Of a DNA stretch of 16,275 bases, positions 7,597 through 14,784 are shown one piece after another. Source of the DNA: Firmicutes bacterium UBA5500. GTDB lineage: Bacteria; Bacillota; UBA994; UBA5500. The notes below the pieces were generated by a model, which worked only from the letters and a program-made list of their open reading frames with translations, did no database searches and had not been told where the DNA came from. The stretch is from the NCBI GenBank assembly GCA_002427055.1, contig DIPA01000049.1, forward strand, positions 1 to 16,275. Direction: 5' to 3'. How positions within the stretch are numbered: position 1 is the stretch's first letter; every line of letters starts with the position of its first letter. The position numbers were made by a program, and so were the translations under genes.

Positions 7597-7995
7597 TTGA
7601 ACGCTTTTACTACCATCGCTGTGGCCAATAACGCGCCGTTACTGACTGACATGCATAAGGATGAGCCTTTGCTTAGGCTTAATGGGTACGACCCCGACAC
7701 CGAATTGCCGTTGCTGATTCGTTATCGTGGGCAGGATGCTCCCGAGAAAGCCGCTGCAATTGATCCTCCCGCTCTTGTCCTGATTATAGGTGAGGTACTA
7801 CGCTCAACTAAACGTATCGGCCGTAAACGCCCGGCTCTGGTTATTGAGGCCCAGGAGTTAGATGTCATACCGTTAGCGGTAGCCGATACACTATCTATGT
7901 CCTTAGCCTGGGAGGTGCAGGCGCACTCGTTCGCTGTTCCCGGACTACCTTTTCTGGATGCAGATGATGAAGGTAATGAACGACGTCGGTTTTAA
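7597..7995 (+). CDS. Small conserved-looking protein with SSB/OB-fold-like segment; function unknown
   Basis: A 132-residue protein if it starts at the TTG at 7597, which has AGGAGG (7583-7588) eight bases upstream; an earlier in-frame GTG at 7588 overlaps that ribosome site and is rejected. I do not recognise a named family. The middle (about residues 24-92) has the rhythm of a single-stranded DNA-binding OB fold: LLIRYRGQDAPEKAA, then PPALVLIIGEVLRS (hydrophobic strand ending in a Gly plus short turn), then a basic KRIGRKR loop and PALVIEAQELDVI, resembling the late strands of SSB (hydrophobic...GxL...VxAxxI). Unlike SSB, the tail is not an acidic DDIPF-type tip but ends DEGNERRRF. It follows the M14 gene by about 100 nt and has its own promoter; a bidirectional terminator follows. 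Confidence 0.65.
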   Translation: MNAFTTIAVANNAPLLTDMHKDEPLLRLNGYDPDTELPLLIRYRGQDAPEKAAAIDPPALVLIIGEVLRSTKRIGRKRPALVIEAQELDVIPLAVADTLSMSLAWEVQAHSFAVPGLPFLDADDEGNERRRF

Positions 7996-8018
7996 GAACT
8001 AAAAGCCATGAAGAAATG

Positions 8019-8046
8019 AAGCAGCCTACACAGGCTGCTTTGTTTT
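8019..8046. terminator. Bidirectional intrinsic terminator
   Basis: A perfect 8-bp stem (AAGCAGCC at 8019-8026 with GGCTGCTT at 8033-8040), loop TACACA, then TGTTTT. It separates the convergent OB-fold-like gene (plus) and the DUF4363 gene (minus). The stem sequence is the same as in the terminator after purA. Confidence 0.8.
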
Positions 8047-8052
8047 GCCGTA

Positions 8053-8433
8053 CTACAGAATATTGGCCCAAGACGGTTTTTCCTTTTGTGGTACGTGTTC
8101 AACGAGTAGTTTGGCCACCGCTAGTTCAGCTAAGGCAGATGCTTTCTCTTGATTACCTACATATTCCTTCGCTCGTTCAAATGTCATCTGAATTTCATCT
8201 ACCTCTTGGTGGTTGATCAACGCAGACCATGTTCGCTGCACGTTCTCCCAGCGTGCTAAGCAGGCATTGAAGCGTTCCTCAGCTTGCGCCCAATCTTCTA
8301 TCAACACCGCGTCTTGTGTAGCTAGGAGCAAATCACCTAGTTCCTCAGCGGTTTTCTCCAAGTATAGTATGGAGGCAATGCCCGCTACCAGAATGACCAA
8401 TGTGGTTAAGACGACAATCATCACCCCTCTCAT
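8053..8433 (-). CDS. DUF4363-like membrane-anchored protein
   Basis: A 126-residue protein: one N-terminal membrane segment (about residues 5-24, MIVVLTTLVILVAGIASILY), then a helical, charged domain with regularly placed Trp and Glu residues (WAQAEERFNACLARWENVQRTW). This matches the DUF4363 type, whose function is unknown. The body is most likely outside the membrane or at its face and could be a four-helix or coiled-coil bundle. Its ATG overlaps the stop of the DUF421 gene by four bases (TCAT on the plus strand, ATGA on the minus), so translation is probably coupled and the two products probably act together. Family assignment rests on context and overall look rather than a catalytic motif. 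Confidence 0.75.
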   Translation of the reverse strand: MRGVMIVVLTTLVILVAGIASILYLEKTAEELGDLLLATQDAVLIEDWAQAEERFNACLARWENVQRTWSALINHQEVDEIQMTFERAKEYVGNQEKASALAELAVAKLLVEHVPQKEKPSWANIL

Positions 8434-9128
8434 CGCTTGCCTTCACCTACCTTCGCGCCTTTTTTGATCTGCAGATGAATGTATCCTGTTTCATCGACGT
8501 TGGCAAAGAAAACTTGGTTGAGGTCTCGTATTCCACGTTTCTCTATATGAATGAGTAGATCGTCCTGTGATAAGCCTGCTAGTTCAAGGTTATGTTCATT
8601 TACCGCACCGTCGAGAATTAAGTTGATCGGTAAACCTCCCGAAGCAGGGGCTAGGTTTATGTCATCGGCAGTAAGGGGGCCCAAACCAGCTTTCGGGATT
8701 ACGCTTAGCTGCCCATTTGTCTCGAGGATTGCGTAGGCAACATCTTTTACATTAGGGAAGTCTTTGTTGCGTAATTGCTCGAGTAGGTCATTGAGGTTGA
8801 CCCTTAGCTTGCGTAGTTCATCTTCCATGAGCTCTCCCTGGGAGATGAGGATGCTAGGGGTACCGCAGATTACCGTACGAGCACGTTCTGAGAAAAGAGC
8901 GAGCTCAGATAGAGCAATCTGTACCACCAGTAAAACGACAATAGGTACCAACCCGTTCAGTAGTGGAATATCCGTGTCTTCCATCGGTATAGCGGCAAGC
9001 TCAGCAATTAAAACAGCGATAACTAGCTCATAGGGTTGCATTTCTCCTACTTGGCGCTTACCCATAATACGCATTACTATCGTAATAGCTGAGAAGAGAA
9101 TGGCAGTTCGGATTGCTGATAGCAGCAA
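8430..9128 (-). CDS. DUF421 (YetF-like) membrane protein
   Basis: A 232-residue protein with three N-terminal membrane segments (about residues 5-22, 34-48, 58-78), including the family signature GKRQVGEMQPYELVI (23-37). A cytoplasmic C-terminal domain begins at the typical CGTPSILISQGEL and continues with LRVNLNDLLEQLR and VAYAILETNGQLSVIPK. Members such as Bacillus YetF and YrbG-like proteins have been linked to spores and to membrane roles, but no firm biochemical activity is established. The start is TTG, supported by AGGAGGTGATT, a long match to the anti-Shine-Dalgarno sequence, just upstream. It is the first gene of a two-gene unit with DUF4363, a recurrent pairing in Clostridia (family knowledge). 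The gene upstream on the other strand is divergent. Confidence 0.9.
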   Translation of the reverse strand: MLLSAIRTAILFSAITIVMRIMGKRQVGEMQPYELVIAVLIAELAAIPMEDTDIPLLNGLVPIVVLLVVQIALSELALFSERARTVICGTPSILISQGELMEDELRKLRVNLNDLLEQLRNKDFPNVKDVAYAILETNGQLSVIPKAGLGPLTADDINLAPASGGLPINLILDGAVNEHNLELAGLSQDDLLIHIEKRGIRDLNQVFFANVDETGYIHLQIKKGAKVGEGKR

Positions 9129-9175
9129 GAGTTAATCACCTCCTACATTAGCCAGTCTTGCCGCCTTTGGCTCGA

Positions 9176-9203
9176 AGAATACTCTACTAGTATTTCAGGG
9201 CAA
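9176..9203 (-). promoter_or_regulatory. Candidate promoter for the DUF421-DUF4363 unit
   Basis: Read on the minus strand: TTGCCC (9203-9198), a 16-nt spacer, TATTCT (9181-9176). Each hexamer matches four consensus positions. It lies in the 107-bp divergent gap, where no convincing plus-strand promoter was found. Confidence 0.3.
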
Positions 9204-9235
9204 ACTAGCTGGAAAACTGTTGCAGAGGTGGGACA

Positions 9236-10861
9236 ATGAGGCGAAAGTCACTAACGTTCATGATCGCCCTATTAGTATTTACGAGCTTGTTGCTGCCGCA
9301 AGGTTTCGCTAAGGAGGTGCAAAGCTCAAGTGATTGCATCATACTGGTAGAAGGCAGTGTTGCTTTTCTTAGCACATATGCCGATGGTCTGCATGCTTTG
9401 CTTGACTTGTTACCGGCGGATCTGCAGCTTGGACTGTTAGTGACAGGTCAATCAACCAATCTGCAATTACCGGTAGCGCTTAGCCGTACGCGTCGGGCAG
9501 AACTGCATGCTTTCGTGGAGCAGACTTATCTCGACAAGGATACTCTTCCGGAGAGCGACTGGGAGGCGATGTTAAGCTCTTCTGTCAGTCTGCTTGCCAG
9601 CAGGGGGGCTGTTAGGAGTACGATTATTGTGTTGCGCTCAGATGCTTCTTTGCCTGAACGATGGGAAGATTTGGCGCACATGGCAGCTGAATGGGGCATT
9701 CTACTGCTAGACGTTGATCTGAGCCTGCCACAGTCACGGCAGACAACCTCTTTGGAGTTGAGACGACCGGGACAGTTCTCCAACGAGGTTTGGGCTAGAT
9801 TGCCGAAGCTACTGGGGCTAGCGACAGCGGAGCTTACTAGCCTAGCCTATAGCGATTCTGGAATGCAACTAGGTGTATTAATTCCAGCTGGGGTTAAATC
9901 TTTGATTCTGCAGTGGGATCGATCAGCTGTACATCAGGTATTACTGACGACGCCAAGTGGAGAGCTAATAGACCCACTAGCGGACAGTTTTCAGCCGCAG
10001 CTATTTGAGGGGCCTAGTTATACCTGCGTGCACCTCACACCTGCGGTCTTGCCAACGCTTGACGATTGGCAGGGGCAATGGCGCATCAGTGCTTCTGGGT
10101 CAATTGGCCTGGGAGTATGGTTTTGTGATCCAGCGTGGTTGCAGGCTACTGTGCGGGAAACCAAGGGCCAGCGTATTATTAGTGTAGCCACCGGTTTATG
10201 GGAAATGGCTCATCGCGCGGGCGAGCAAGTAACCGTTAGGCTACTCGATTGGCGGGGAGAGCCTCTGTTGGAACTCAACGATTTGGGCATCAACGGAGAC
10301 GGTATGGCGGGTGATGATATCTTTAGCACAATAGTACCTAGCTTCATCGGCCCCGGCCCTGCTATTATCCAAGTAAGTGGCTCAAGTGTTCACCAATTAA
10401 CCGTAATGGTTCCCGCAAGTAGCCCGTGGGAACCACTGGTACCAGACGAATCAAATGTCACTGGTAAACTACTGCTGCTCGGCTTAGGCATGACTATTAG
10501 TGGATGGGGAATGGTTCGGGGTGGCAAGAAGACTTCAGTTACTTGGCGCATAAGTCATCGGGCGGCCGATGGCCATTGGCATAGCTATGATATGACTACT
10601 AGGCAGATGTTGGCTGGTTCTGGAGATGGGTGTCAAATTAGGCTGGCGAGGCAGGCGGCCACGAAGCAGCTGCGTCTACGGCTTACAGACAAAGATGAGC
10701 TTAGGCTAGATGTTCTAGCAGAAGGGCAAGCGATATTTGTTAATGATGTGCAAGTTTTCATCGGTGCGCATTTGGAACATGGCGACTGCATACAACTGAT
10801 AGACGAAAGGTTGCTGGTGGAAAGACTGGCTTACTTGCGCTCAGGAAAACATGTAGGGTAG
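9236..10861 (+). CDS. Exported single-span membrane protein: vWA-like domain, Ca-loop Ig-like domain, FHA-like cytoplasmic tail
   Basis: A 541-residue protein. Residues 1-25 form a signal peptide (MRRKS, hydrophobic core, GFA cleavage site before KEV). Residues 32-200 look like a von Willebrand A fold: a first strand DCIILVEGS, then LPADLQLGLLVTGQ, RSTIIVLRSDAS and WGILLLDVDL. The first strand lacks the DxSxS metal motif. Residues about 300-395 contain a beta domain with a loop DLGINGDGMAGDDIFST (349-365) that resembles calcium-binding loops of secreted Ig-like domains. A membrane segment lies near 409-426, followed by basic residues, placing the C-terminus inside. Residues 452-535 have an FHA-like pattern (LAGSGDGCQIRL, VNDVQV, LEHGDCIQLIDERLLVERL), but the Arg, Ser and His used to bind phosphothreonine are absent. 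GAGGTGGGACA precedes the ATG. The Nudix-like gene follows by 77 nt. Confidence 0.7.
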   Translation: MRRKSLTFMIALLVFTSLLLPQGFAKEVQSSSDCIILVEGSVAFLSTYADGLHALLDLLPADLQLGLLVTGQSTNLQLPVALSRTRRAELHAFVEQTYLDKDTLPESDWEAMLSSSVSLLASRGAVRSTIIVLRSDASLPERWEDLAHMAAEWGILLLDVDLSLPQSRQTTSLELRRPGQFSNEVWARLPKLLGLATAELTSLAYSDSGMQLGVLIPAGVKSLILQWDRSAVHQVLLTTPSGELIDPLADSFQPQLFEGPSYTCVHLTPAVLPTLDDWQGQWRISASGSIGLGVWFCDPAWLQATVRETKGQRIISVATGLWEMAHRAGEQVTVRLLDWRGEPLLELNDLGINGDGMAGDDIFSTIVPSFIGPGPAIIQVSGSSVHQLTVMVPASSPWEPLVPDESNVTGKLLLLGLGMTISGWGMVRGGKKTSVTWRISHRAADGHWHSYDMTTRQMLAGSGDGCQIRLARQAATKQLRLRLTDKDELRLDVLAEGQAIFVNDVQVFIGAHLEHGDCIQLIDERLLVERLAYLRSGKHVG

Positions 10862-10938
10862 ATATCGAAAGTGGCAGGGAAATGGGGTGCCTACAAAGAA
10901 ATAGGAATCACGGCTAGTTTAGGAAGGGGAGTTTTGGG

Positions 10939-11340
10939 ATGGATTATCGCAAGACCAAAGTGGAGGCGCTAGTCGTGCGCAATAATCACTTATTAATGGT
11001 GAGGCATGTTGCCGATGATGGGCAATCAGAGTGGCGCTTACCTGCAACAGCACTAGAGGAAGGTGAAAACCCGGAAGATGGTATTGAGCGCGCCTTGTTA
11101 AGTCAGACAGGACATGAGGGTTTTGTGCGGCATTTTGTCCATCGACATAAGCCGCAAGAGGGGCCCTACAAAATCATTCTGACTTATTTGGCCGAACTAA
11201 GGCCAAGTGTGGATTATATGGGGCACGACCCGAGAGATCGACATTTCGCACCCCAATCGTTGGAAGTAGCCTGGCGTTCTCTGCGCAATCCAGTGTTAAG
11301 ACAAGAGTATCAGGTCATCTTATCGAAAGCGCGTTTGTAG
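10939..11340 (+). CDS. Nudix-fold protein with degenerate Nudix box (probably not a hydrolase)
   Basis: A 133-residue protein with Nudix architecture: opening strand VEALVVRNNHLLMVRH (8-23), EWRLPATALEEGENPEDG (31-48) at the start of the box, then the helix position and a C-terminal helix. Aligned to the Nudix box GX5EX7REUXEEXGU, residue 36 (Thr) replaces the first Gly; Glu43, Arg51 and Gly58 are kept, but the three catalytic positions of REUXEE are Ala52, Ser55 and Gln56. Those glutamates bind the metal ions, so diphosphate hydrolysis is unlikely. It may be a ligand-binding or regulatory relative, as for Nudix-fold transcription factors. GGGGAG lies upstream of the ATG. With no terminator after the preceding gene, the two are probably cotranscribed. 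Residues after about 88 (VDYMGHDPRDRHF) resemble the C-terminal part of ordinary small Nudix proteins. Confidence 0.75.
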   Translation: MDYRKTKVEALVVRNNHLLMVRHVADDGQSEWRLPATALEEGENPEDGIERALLSQTGHEGFVRHFVHRHKPQEGPYKIILTYLAELRPSVDYMGHDPRDRHFAPQSLEVAWRSLRNPVLRQEYQVILSKARL

Positions 11341-11382
11341 TGATAGACATGCGCCGGGAAATTTCTTTAGACAGTGTTGAAT

Positions 11383-11412
11383 TTGTTGTGCACCAAACTG
11401 CTTTGGTATACA
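11383..11412 (+). promoter_or_regulatory. Candidate kbl promoter with inverted repeat in the spacer
   Basis: TTGTTG (11383-11388), an 18-nt spacer and TATACA (11407-11412). The spacer holds a perfect inverted repeat ACCAAA (11392-11397) / TTTGGT (11402-11407), a possible operator. The rest of the 178-bp gap has short repeats but no riboswitch I recognise. Confidence 0.35.
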
Positions 11413-11518
11413 GTAAACTTAGGCAGTAGGCTTTACTGGCGACATTACATAGGTAGCAGTTTACTTGAAGTGTCGACAGAGCAACTAAATATCTAACATG
11501 AAGGGGGAGTTGTTTTTG

Positions 11519-12700
11519 ATGACGGAAAACCGTCTAGCATTCGTTGAAGAAGTAGTTGCGGATTTGAAGGAACAGAACCTCTATAACACTATTCGTACGA
11601 TACAAAGCCCGCAGGGTGCATGGGTAACGATTGAGGGACGTAAAGTACTGAATATGTGCTCTAACAACTATCTAGGGTTGGCTAATCATCCAGCTCTCTG
11701 TGCAGCTGCTAAAAAGGCTATTGATGATTATGGTGTTGGCCCCGGTGCTGTGCGCAGTATTGCTGGTACTATGAGTGTTCATGATGAGTTAGATAAAGCT
11801 GTTGCAGCCTTCAAGCGCGTGGAAGCAGCACTCACTCTGCAATCTGGTTTCATGGCTAACGTGGCGGTTGTCCCGGCTTTGGTTGGCAAGGGTGATACCA
11901 TTATTTCTGATGAACTAAATCATGCCTCGATTATCGATGGGGCACGACTTAGTCGTGCTAAGATCAAGGTCTTTAAGCACAGTGACATGGCTAGCCTGGA
12001 ATCCGTATTGGCAGAAGAGAATGAGGGCCGGGTGCTAGTGATTACAGACGGCGTCTTCAGTATGGACGGCGATATTGCTAAGTTACCTGAAATAGTAAAA
12101 CTCGCTAAGAAATATGGTGCTCTTACCATGGTGGACGATGCGCACGGCGAAGGCGTCTTGGGAGAAAATGGGCGTGGTATCGTTGATCATTTCAAACTGC
12201 ACGGGCAGGTTGATGTCGAGGTTGGTACGTTCTCCAAGGCTATCGGTACAGTCGGCGGCTTTGCAGCTGGTAGCTCTAAGTTGATTGAGTACTTGAAGCA
12301 GAAAGCACGTCCTTTCCTGTTTAGCTCGGCTCTCACTCCGCCTGATGTGATGGCTACATTGGAGTCTATTAAGATTCTTACAGCTAGCGGCGAGTTAGTC
12401 GACCGTTTGTGGGACAATGGGCGTTACTTCAAGGCTGAAATGAAGCAGCGTGGCTTTGATGTTGGTGTGAGCGAAACACCTATTACGCCTGTTATGCTGG
12501 GAGAAGCAGAAGTAGCCGCTGAGATGAGCGCTCGCTTGTTTGACAATGGCGTGTTTGCCTCTAAGATTGGTTTCCCAACAGTGCCGAGGGGCAAGGCACG
12601 CATTCGAGTAATGATCTCTGCAGCGCATGAGAAGGCTGATCTCGACTTTGCCCTCGAGCAGTTTGCTAAAGTAGGGCGTGAAATGGGTTTGATCAAGTAG
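11519..12700 (+). CDS. kbl: Glycine C-acetyltransferase (2-amino-3-ketobutyrate CoA ligase)
   Basis: A 393-residue PLP enzyme of the alpha-oxoamine synthase family, which converts 2-amino-3-oxobutyrate plus CoA to glycine and acetyl-CoA in threonine breakdown (reversible). Motifs: [12 protein letters not shown] (47-58), [11 protein letters not shown] (74-84), [11 protein letters not shown] (131-141), [15 protein letters not shown] (206-220) and the cofactor lysine in [12 protein letters not shown] (Lys240). The very close relative BioF (8-amino-7-oxononanoate synthase) cannot be excluded by motifs alone, but the [14 protein letters not shown] stretch and overall match favour Kbl; no biotin genes or threonine dehydrogenase are in the window. 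The start is ATG 11519 because GGGGGAG (11503-11509) lies nine bases upstream; an in-frame ATG at 11498 has no ribosome site. A strong terminator follows, so it is likely a single-gene unit. Confidence 0.85.
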   Translation: MTENRLAFVEEVVADLKEQNLYNTIRTIQSPQGAWVTIEGRKVLNMCSNNYLGLANHPALCAAAKKAIDDYGVGPGAVRSIAGTMSVHDELDKAVAAFKRVEAALTLQSGFMANVAVVPALVGKGDTIISDELNHASIIDGARLSRAKIKVFKHSDMASLESVLAEENEGRVLVITDGVFSMDGDIAKLPEIVKLAKKYGALTMVDDAHGEGVLGENGRGIVDHFKLHGQVDVEVGTFSKAIGTVGGFAAGSSKLIEYLKQKARPFLFSSALTPPDVMATLESIKILTASGELVDRLWDNGRYFKAEMKQRGFDVGVSETPITPVMLGEAEVAAEMSARLFDNGVFASKIGFPTVPRGKARIRVMISAAHEKADLDFALEQFAKVGREMGLIK

Positions 12701-12724
12701 CATTGGCTGGGCTACTACTAAGGC

Positions 12725-12761
12725 AAAAGAGCAATTGGCCCTTGACCAATTGCTCTTTTTT
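12725..12761 (+). terminator. Strong intrinsic terminator after kbl
   Basis: A perfect 14-bp stem (AAAAGAGCAATTGG at 12725-12738 with CCAATTGCTCTTTT at 12746-12759), a 7-nt loop and an unbroken T run through 12761. This is the strongest terminator in the window. Its downstream arm lies about 40 bases before the yhaM start, which rules out the longer in-frame start of that gene. Confidence 0.93.
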
Positions 12762-12782
12762 ATGACAATGGGACGATCCTTT

Positions 12783-12792
12783 GGGAGGAGGG
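12783..12792 (+). promoter_or_regulatory. Ribosome binding site deciding the yhaM start
   Basis: GGGAGGAGGG is centred five to nine bases before ATG 12798. It fixes the start there and excludes an in-frame ATG at 12735 that lies inside the kbl terminator. Confidence 0.75.
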
Positions 12793-12797
12793 CTATA

Positions 12798-13778
12798 ATG
12801 CAGAGGAAGATATACGTTAATGAGCTAGAGTTAGGTAAGGAATGTGAAATACCCTTAGCCTTATATGAAAAGCGGTTGCACCAGTATACAGCCAAAAACG
12901 GCCAGCCGGCTAGTGCCCTGATGCTCACATTAGGCGATAAGACAGGTAAAATAGCAGCCGTGCTTTGGGATAATGCACAAAACTATCATGCATCGTTGGC
13001 CGCCGATCAGGTGCACCTTTTTCAAGGGCGAGTAGGAGAGTATCGTGGTCAACCTCAGTTGACAATTAACAAAGTAACGCCTTTGGCTGCTGCTCAAATC
13101 GAGCTAGACGACTATGTAATTACTTCGGCGCTTGATAGGGAAGTGCTCTGGCGGCGACTTGCAGCTGTCATGCAGTCAATCCAAGAGCCAAGTTTGCGTA
13201 CCCTACTGGATCATATCTTTGATGCGCCTACTAAGCGCAACTTCACTATGGCGCCGGCGGGGCGTGAAGTACACCATGCCTACATCGGTGGCTTACTCGA
13301 GCATACTCTGGAAGTGGTAGCTTATGCTACGAGTATGATTGAGGAGCAAGGACGGTATTTAGATCGTGACCTGTTACTCACAGGCTGTATTTTACACGAC
13401 ATTGGTAAGTTAGAGGAATATGACCTGCAGAGTCTCAGCTTTCAAACGACAGATAGAGGGAAGCTGTTGGGACATCTGCAGATTGGAGCTGAACTTGTGG
13501 CTAGAGAGGCTAATCGTATTCCAAGTTTCTCAGCTGAGCTACGCCTTGAACTAGAGCATATGCTGTTATCTCATCATGGGTTGGTTGAATGGGGCGCTGT
13601 ACAGCCTCCAAAGACGATTAACGCCATGGCTCTGCACCTGGCTGATCTTACGAGCGGTCGTCTAGGTCAATTTAGCCGGATTATCTCAAACCATGATACT
13701 AATAATGGCAGTTGGAGCAATTGGGATAGATTCTTGGCACGCAGCGTCTTCGTGCCCGATCAAGCATTGCACAACTAA
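12798..13778 (+). CDS. yhaM: YhaM-like 3'-5' exoribonuclease (OB fold plus HD domain)
   Basis: A 326-residue protein, close to the ~314 of Bacillus YhaM. YhaM trims RNA (and single-stranded DNA) from the 3' end in a metal-dependent way, in the cytosol. The N-terminal ~100 residues form an OB-fold nucleic-acid domain (ASALMLTLGDKTGKIAAVLWD and QVHLFQGRVGEYRGQPQLTI). The HD phosphohydrolase domain shows HHAYIGGLLEHTLEV (159-173), ILHDIGKLEEY (198-208, the His200-Asp201 pair) and LLSHHGLVEWG (256-266). The late segment NAMALHLADLTSGRLGQF supplies the last Asp of the family, although the usual EA before it is NA here. The stop overlaps the stop of the LysR gene on the other strand. It has no visible promoter of its own other than readthrough or an unrecognised one after the kbl terminator. 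Confidence 0.88.
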   Translation: MQRKIYVNELELGKECEIPLALYEKRLHQYTAKNGQPASALMLTLGDKTGKIAAVLWDNAQNYHASLAADQVHLFQGRVGEYRGQPQLTINKVTPLAAAQIELDDYVITSALDREVLWRRLAAVMQSIQEPSLRTLLDHIFDAPTKRNFTMAPAGREVHHAYIGGLLEHTLEVVAYATSMIEEQGRYLDRDLLLTGCILHDIGKLEEYDLQSLSFQTTDRGKLLGHLQIGAELVAREANRIPSFSAELRLELEHMLLSHHGLVEWGAVQPPKTINAMALHLADLTSGRLGQFSRIISNHDTNNGSWSNWDRFLARSVFVPDQALHN

Positions 13779-14671
13779 TCACGCTCGTTTTCCGGCCAGT
13801 GGCGCTTTACAACTTCCAAGAAGGCTTCTGTAGCGAAGTTACTTGATTCTTGGCGAAGGTAGAGCAGACTAGTTTGCCGCACCAGGTTAGGTAGACCGCG
13901 TACTGGTGTTTCTACCAGCCGTTTTTCTGCTAACTCCTCTAGTACGGCGCTCTTAGGTACAAAAGCACTGCCGACTCCTGCTACTACCATGCGCTTGATT
14001 CCTTCAATGCTATCTAGTTCCATGGCTACTCTGGGAGTGATTTCTACCTCCAACAGCGCTTTTTCTACGAAATCATGAAAACCAGATGGACCATAGAGGA
14101 TGAGCGGCAACTCAGCCAGCTCCGCTAAGGAGATGCTGATGCCCGCGAACTTCTGCTCAGCATTAGAAATGAGCACTATTGCGTCGCTAAACAGAGGACG
14201 CACAACACAGTTGGGGTGTCTGATGGGGGATGTAATAAACCCTATGTCTATTTGGCGGTCCAGTATTAGCTGTAAGATTTCTTGTGTATTGCCACTGGTG
14301 ATCGATAGTTCAATATCGGGCAGTTGACGCTTGTAGGTCTGTATTAGGCTAGGCAGCGTGAAAGAAATCGTGGTGAGTCCAGCTCCAATAGCCAATTGCC
14401 CTTTACGCCCTAGGCGTAGATCCTCTAGCTGGTTTAGGCAATTATCCACTGCTTGCAGAATGATATTTGCATGGTGTAATAAAGCTTTTCCAGCGGGAGT
14501 CAATAGCGTTATCCGGCCCTGCCTTTCCAGTAGAGGCAGCCCAATAGTTTTCTCTAGGCCTTGCATTTGCCTCGTGACAGCTGGTTGGCTGAGGTGCAGC
14601 TCTTTGGCTGCGGCCGACATACTTTGGCGCTTAGCCACAGTAGCAAAAGTACGTAGATTGTATAGTTCCAC
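13775..14671 (-). CDS. LysR-family transcriptional regulator
   Basis: A 298-residue LysR regulator: winged helix-turn-helix at residues about 4-60 (LRTFATVAKRQSMSAAAKELHLSQPAVTRQMQGLE, shown as LRTFATVAKR / SMSAAAKELHL / SQPAVTRQMQGLE), then a periplasmic-binding-like effector domain with typical LPSLIQTYKRQLPDIELSI, DIGFITSP and GVGSAFVPKSAV stretches. It belongs to the CysL/CbbR-like side of the family. The start is GTG 14671, with AAAGGAAGG upstream; an extension of 48 codons to 14815 has no ribosome site and would run into the divergent promoter region, so it is rejected. LysR regulators often repress their own gene and control a divergent neighbour, here purA, which fits the long dyad at 14785-14832. 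The effector is unknown. Confidence 0.9.
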   Translation of the reverse strand: MELYNLRTFATVAKRQSMSAAAKELHLSQPAVTRQMQGLEKTIGLPLLERQGRITLLTPAGKALLHHANIILQAVDNCLNQLEDLRLGRKGQLAIGAGLTTISFTLPSLIQTYKRQLPDIELSITSGNTQEILQLILDRQIDIGFITSPIRHPNCVVRPLFSDAIVLISNAEQKFAGISISLAELAELPLILYGPSGFHDFVEKALLEVEITPRVAMELDSIEGIKRMVVAGVGSAFVPKSAVLEELAEKRLVETPVRGLPNLVRQTSLLYLRQESSNFATEAFLEVVKRHWPENERD

Positions 14672-14677
14672 TCGAAT

Positions 14678-14686
14678 CCTTCCTTT
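14678..14686 (-). promoter_or_regulatory. Ribosome binding site deciding the lysR start
   Basis: Read on the minus strand as AAAGGAAGG, six bases before GTG 14671. No comparable site precedes any start upstream of it. Confidence 0.65.
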
Positions 14687-14784
14687 CGTTGCCACGAGAT
14701 CTCTAGTACTCCTGGCAGGCTTAGGGGGAGGTAGTACTATGTGTGCGGGGCATAATAGCGGTAAGTCACTGCATCTAGTAATAG

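Noticed and set aside
7557..7599. Short possible leader peptide before the OB-fold-like gene (TTG start, 12 codons, ending at TTGA over the next start)
   Set aside because: The only ribosome site is too far from its start and the frame has no conserved-looking sequence; a translational coupling role is possible but unsupported.
11498..11518. Upstream ATG of kbl
   Set aside because: It has no Shine-Dalgarno sequence before it, and the real GGGGGAG lies inside that extension.
11341..11518. Glycine riboswitch or T-box before kbl
   Set aside because: No conserved core of either element is visible; only short repeats remain.
12735..12797. Longer start for yhaM
   Set aside because: It begins inside the kbl terminator stem and has no ribosome site, while ATG 12798 has a strong one.
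12395..12928. Minus-strand open frame of about 177 codons opposite kbl and yhaM
   Set aside because: It crosses the strong kbl terminator and overlaps two well-supported genes on the other strand, has no recognisable domain and no ribosome site; it is a shadow frame.
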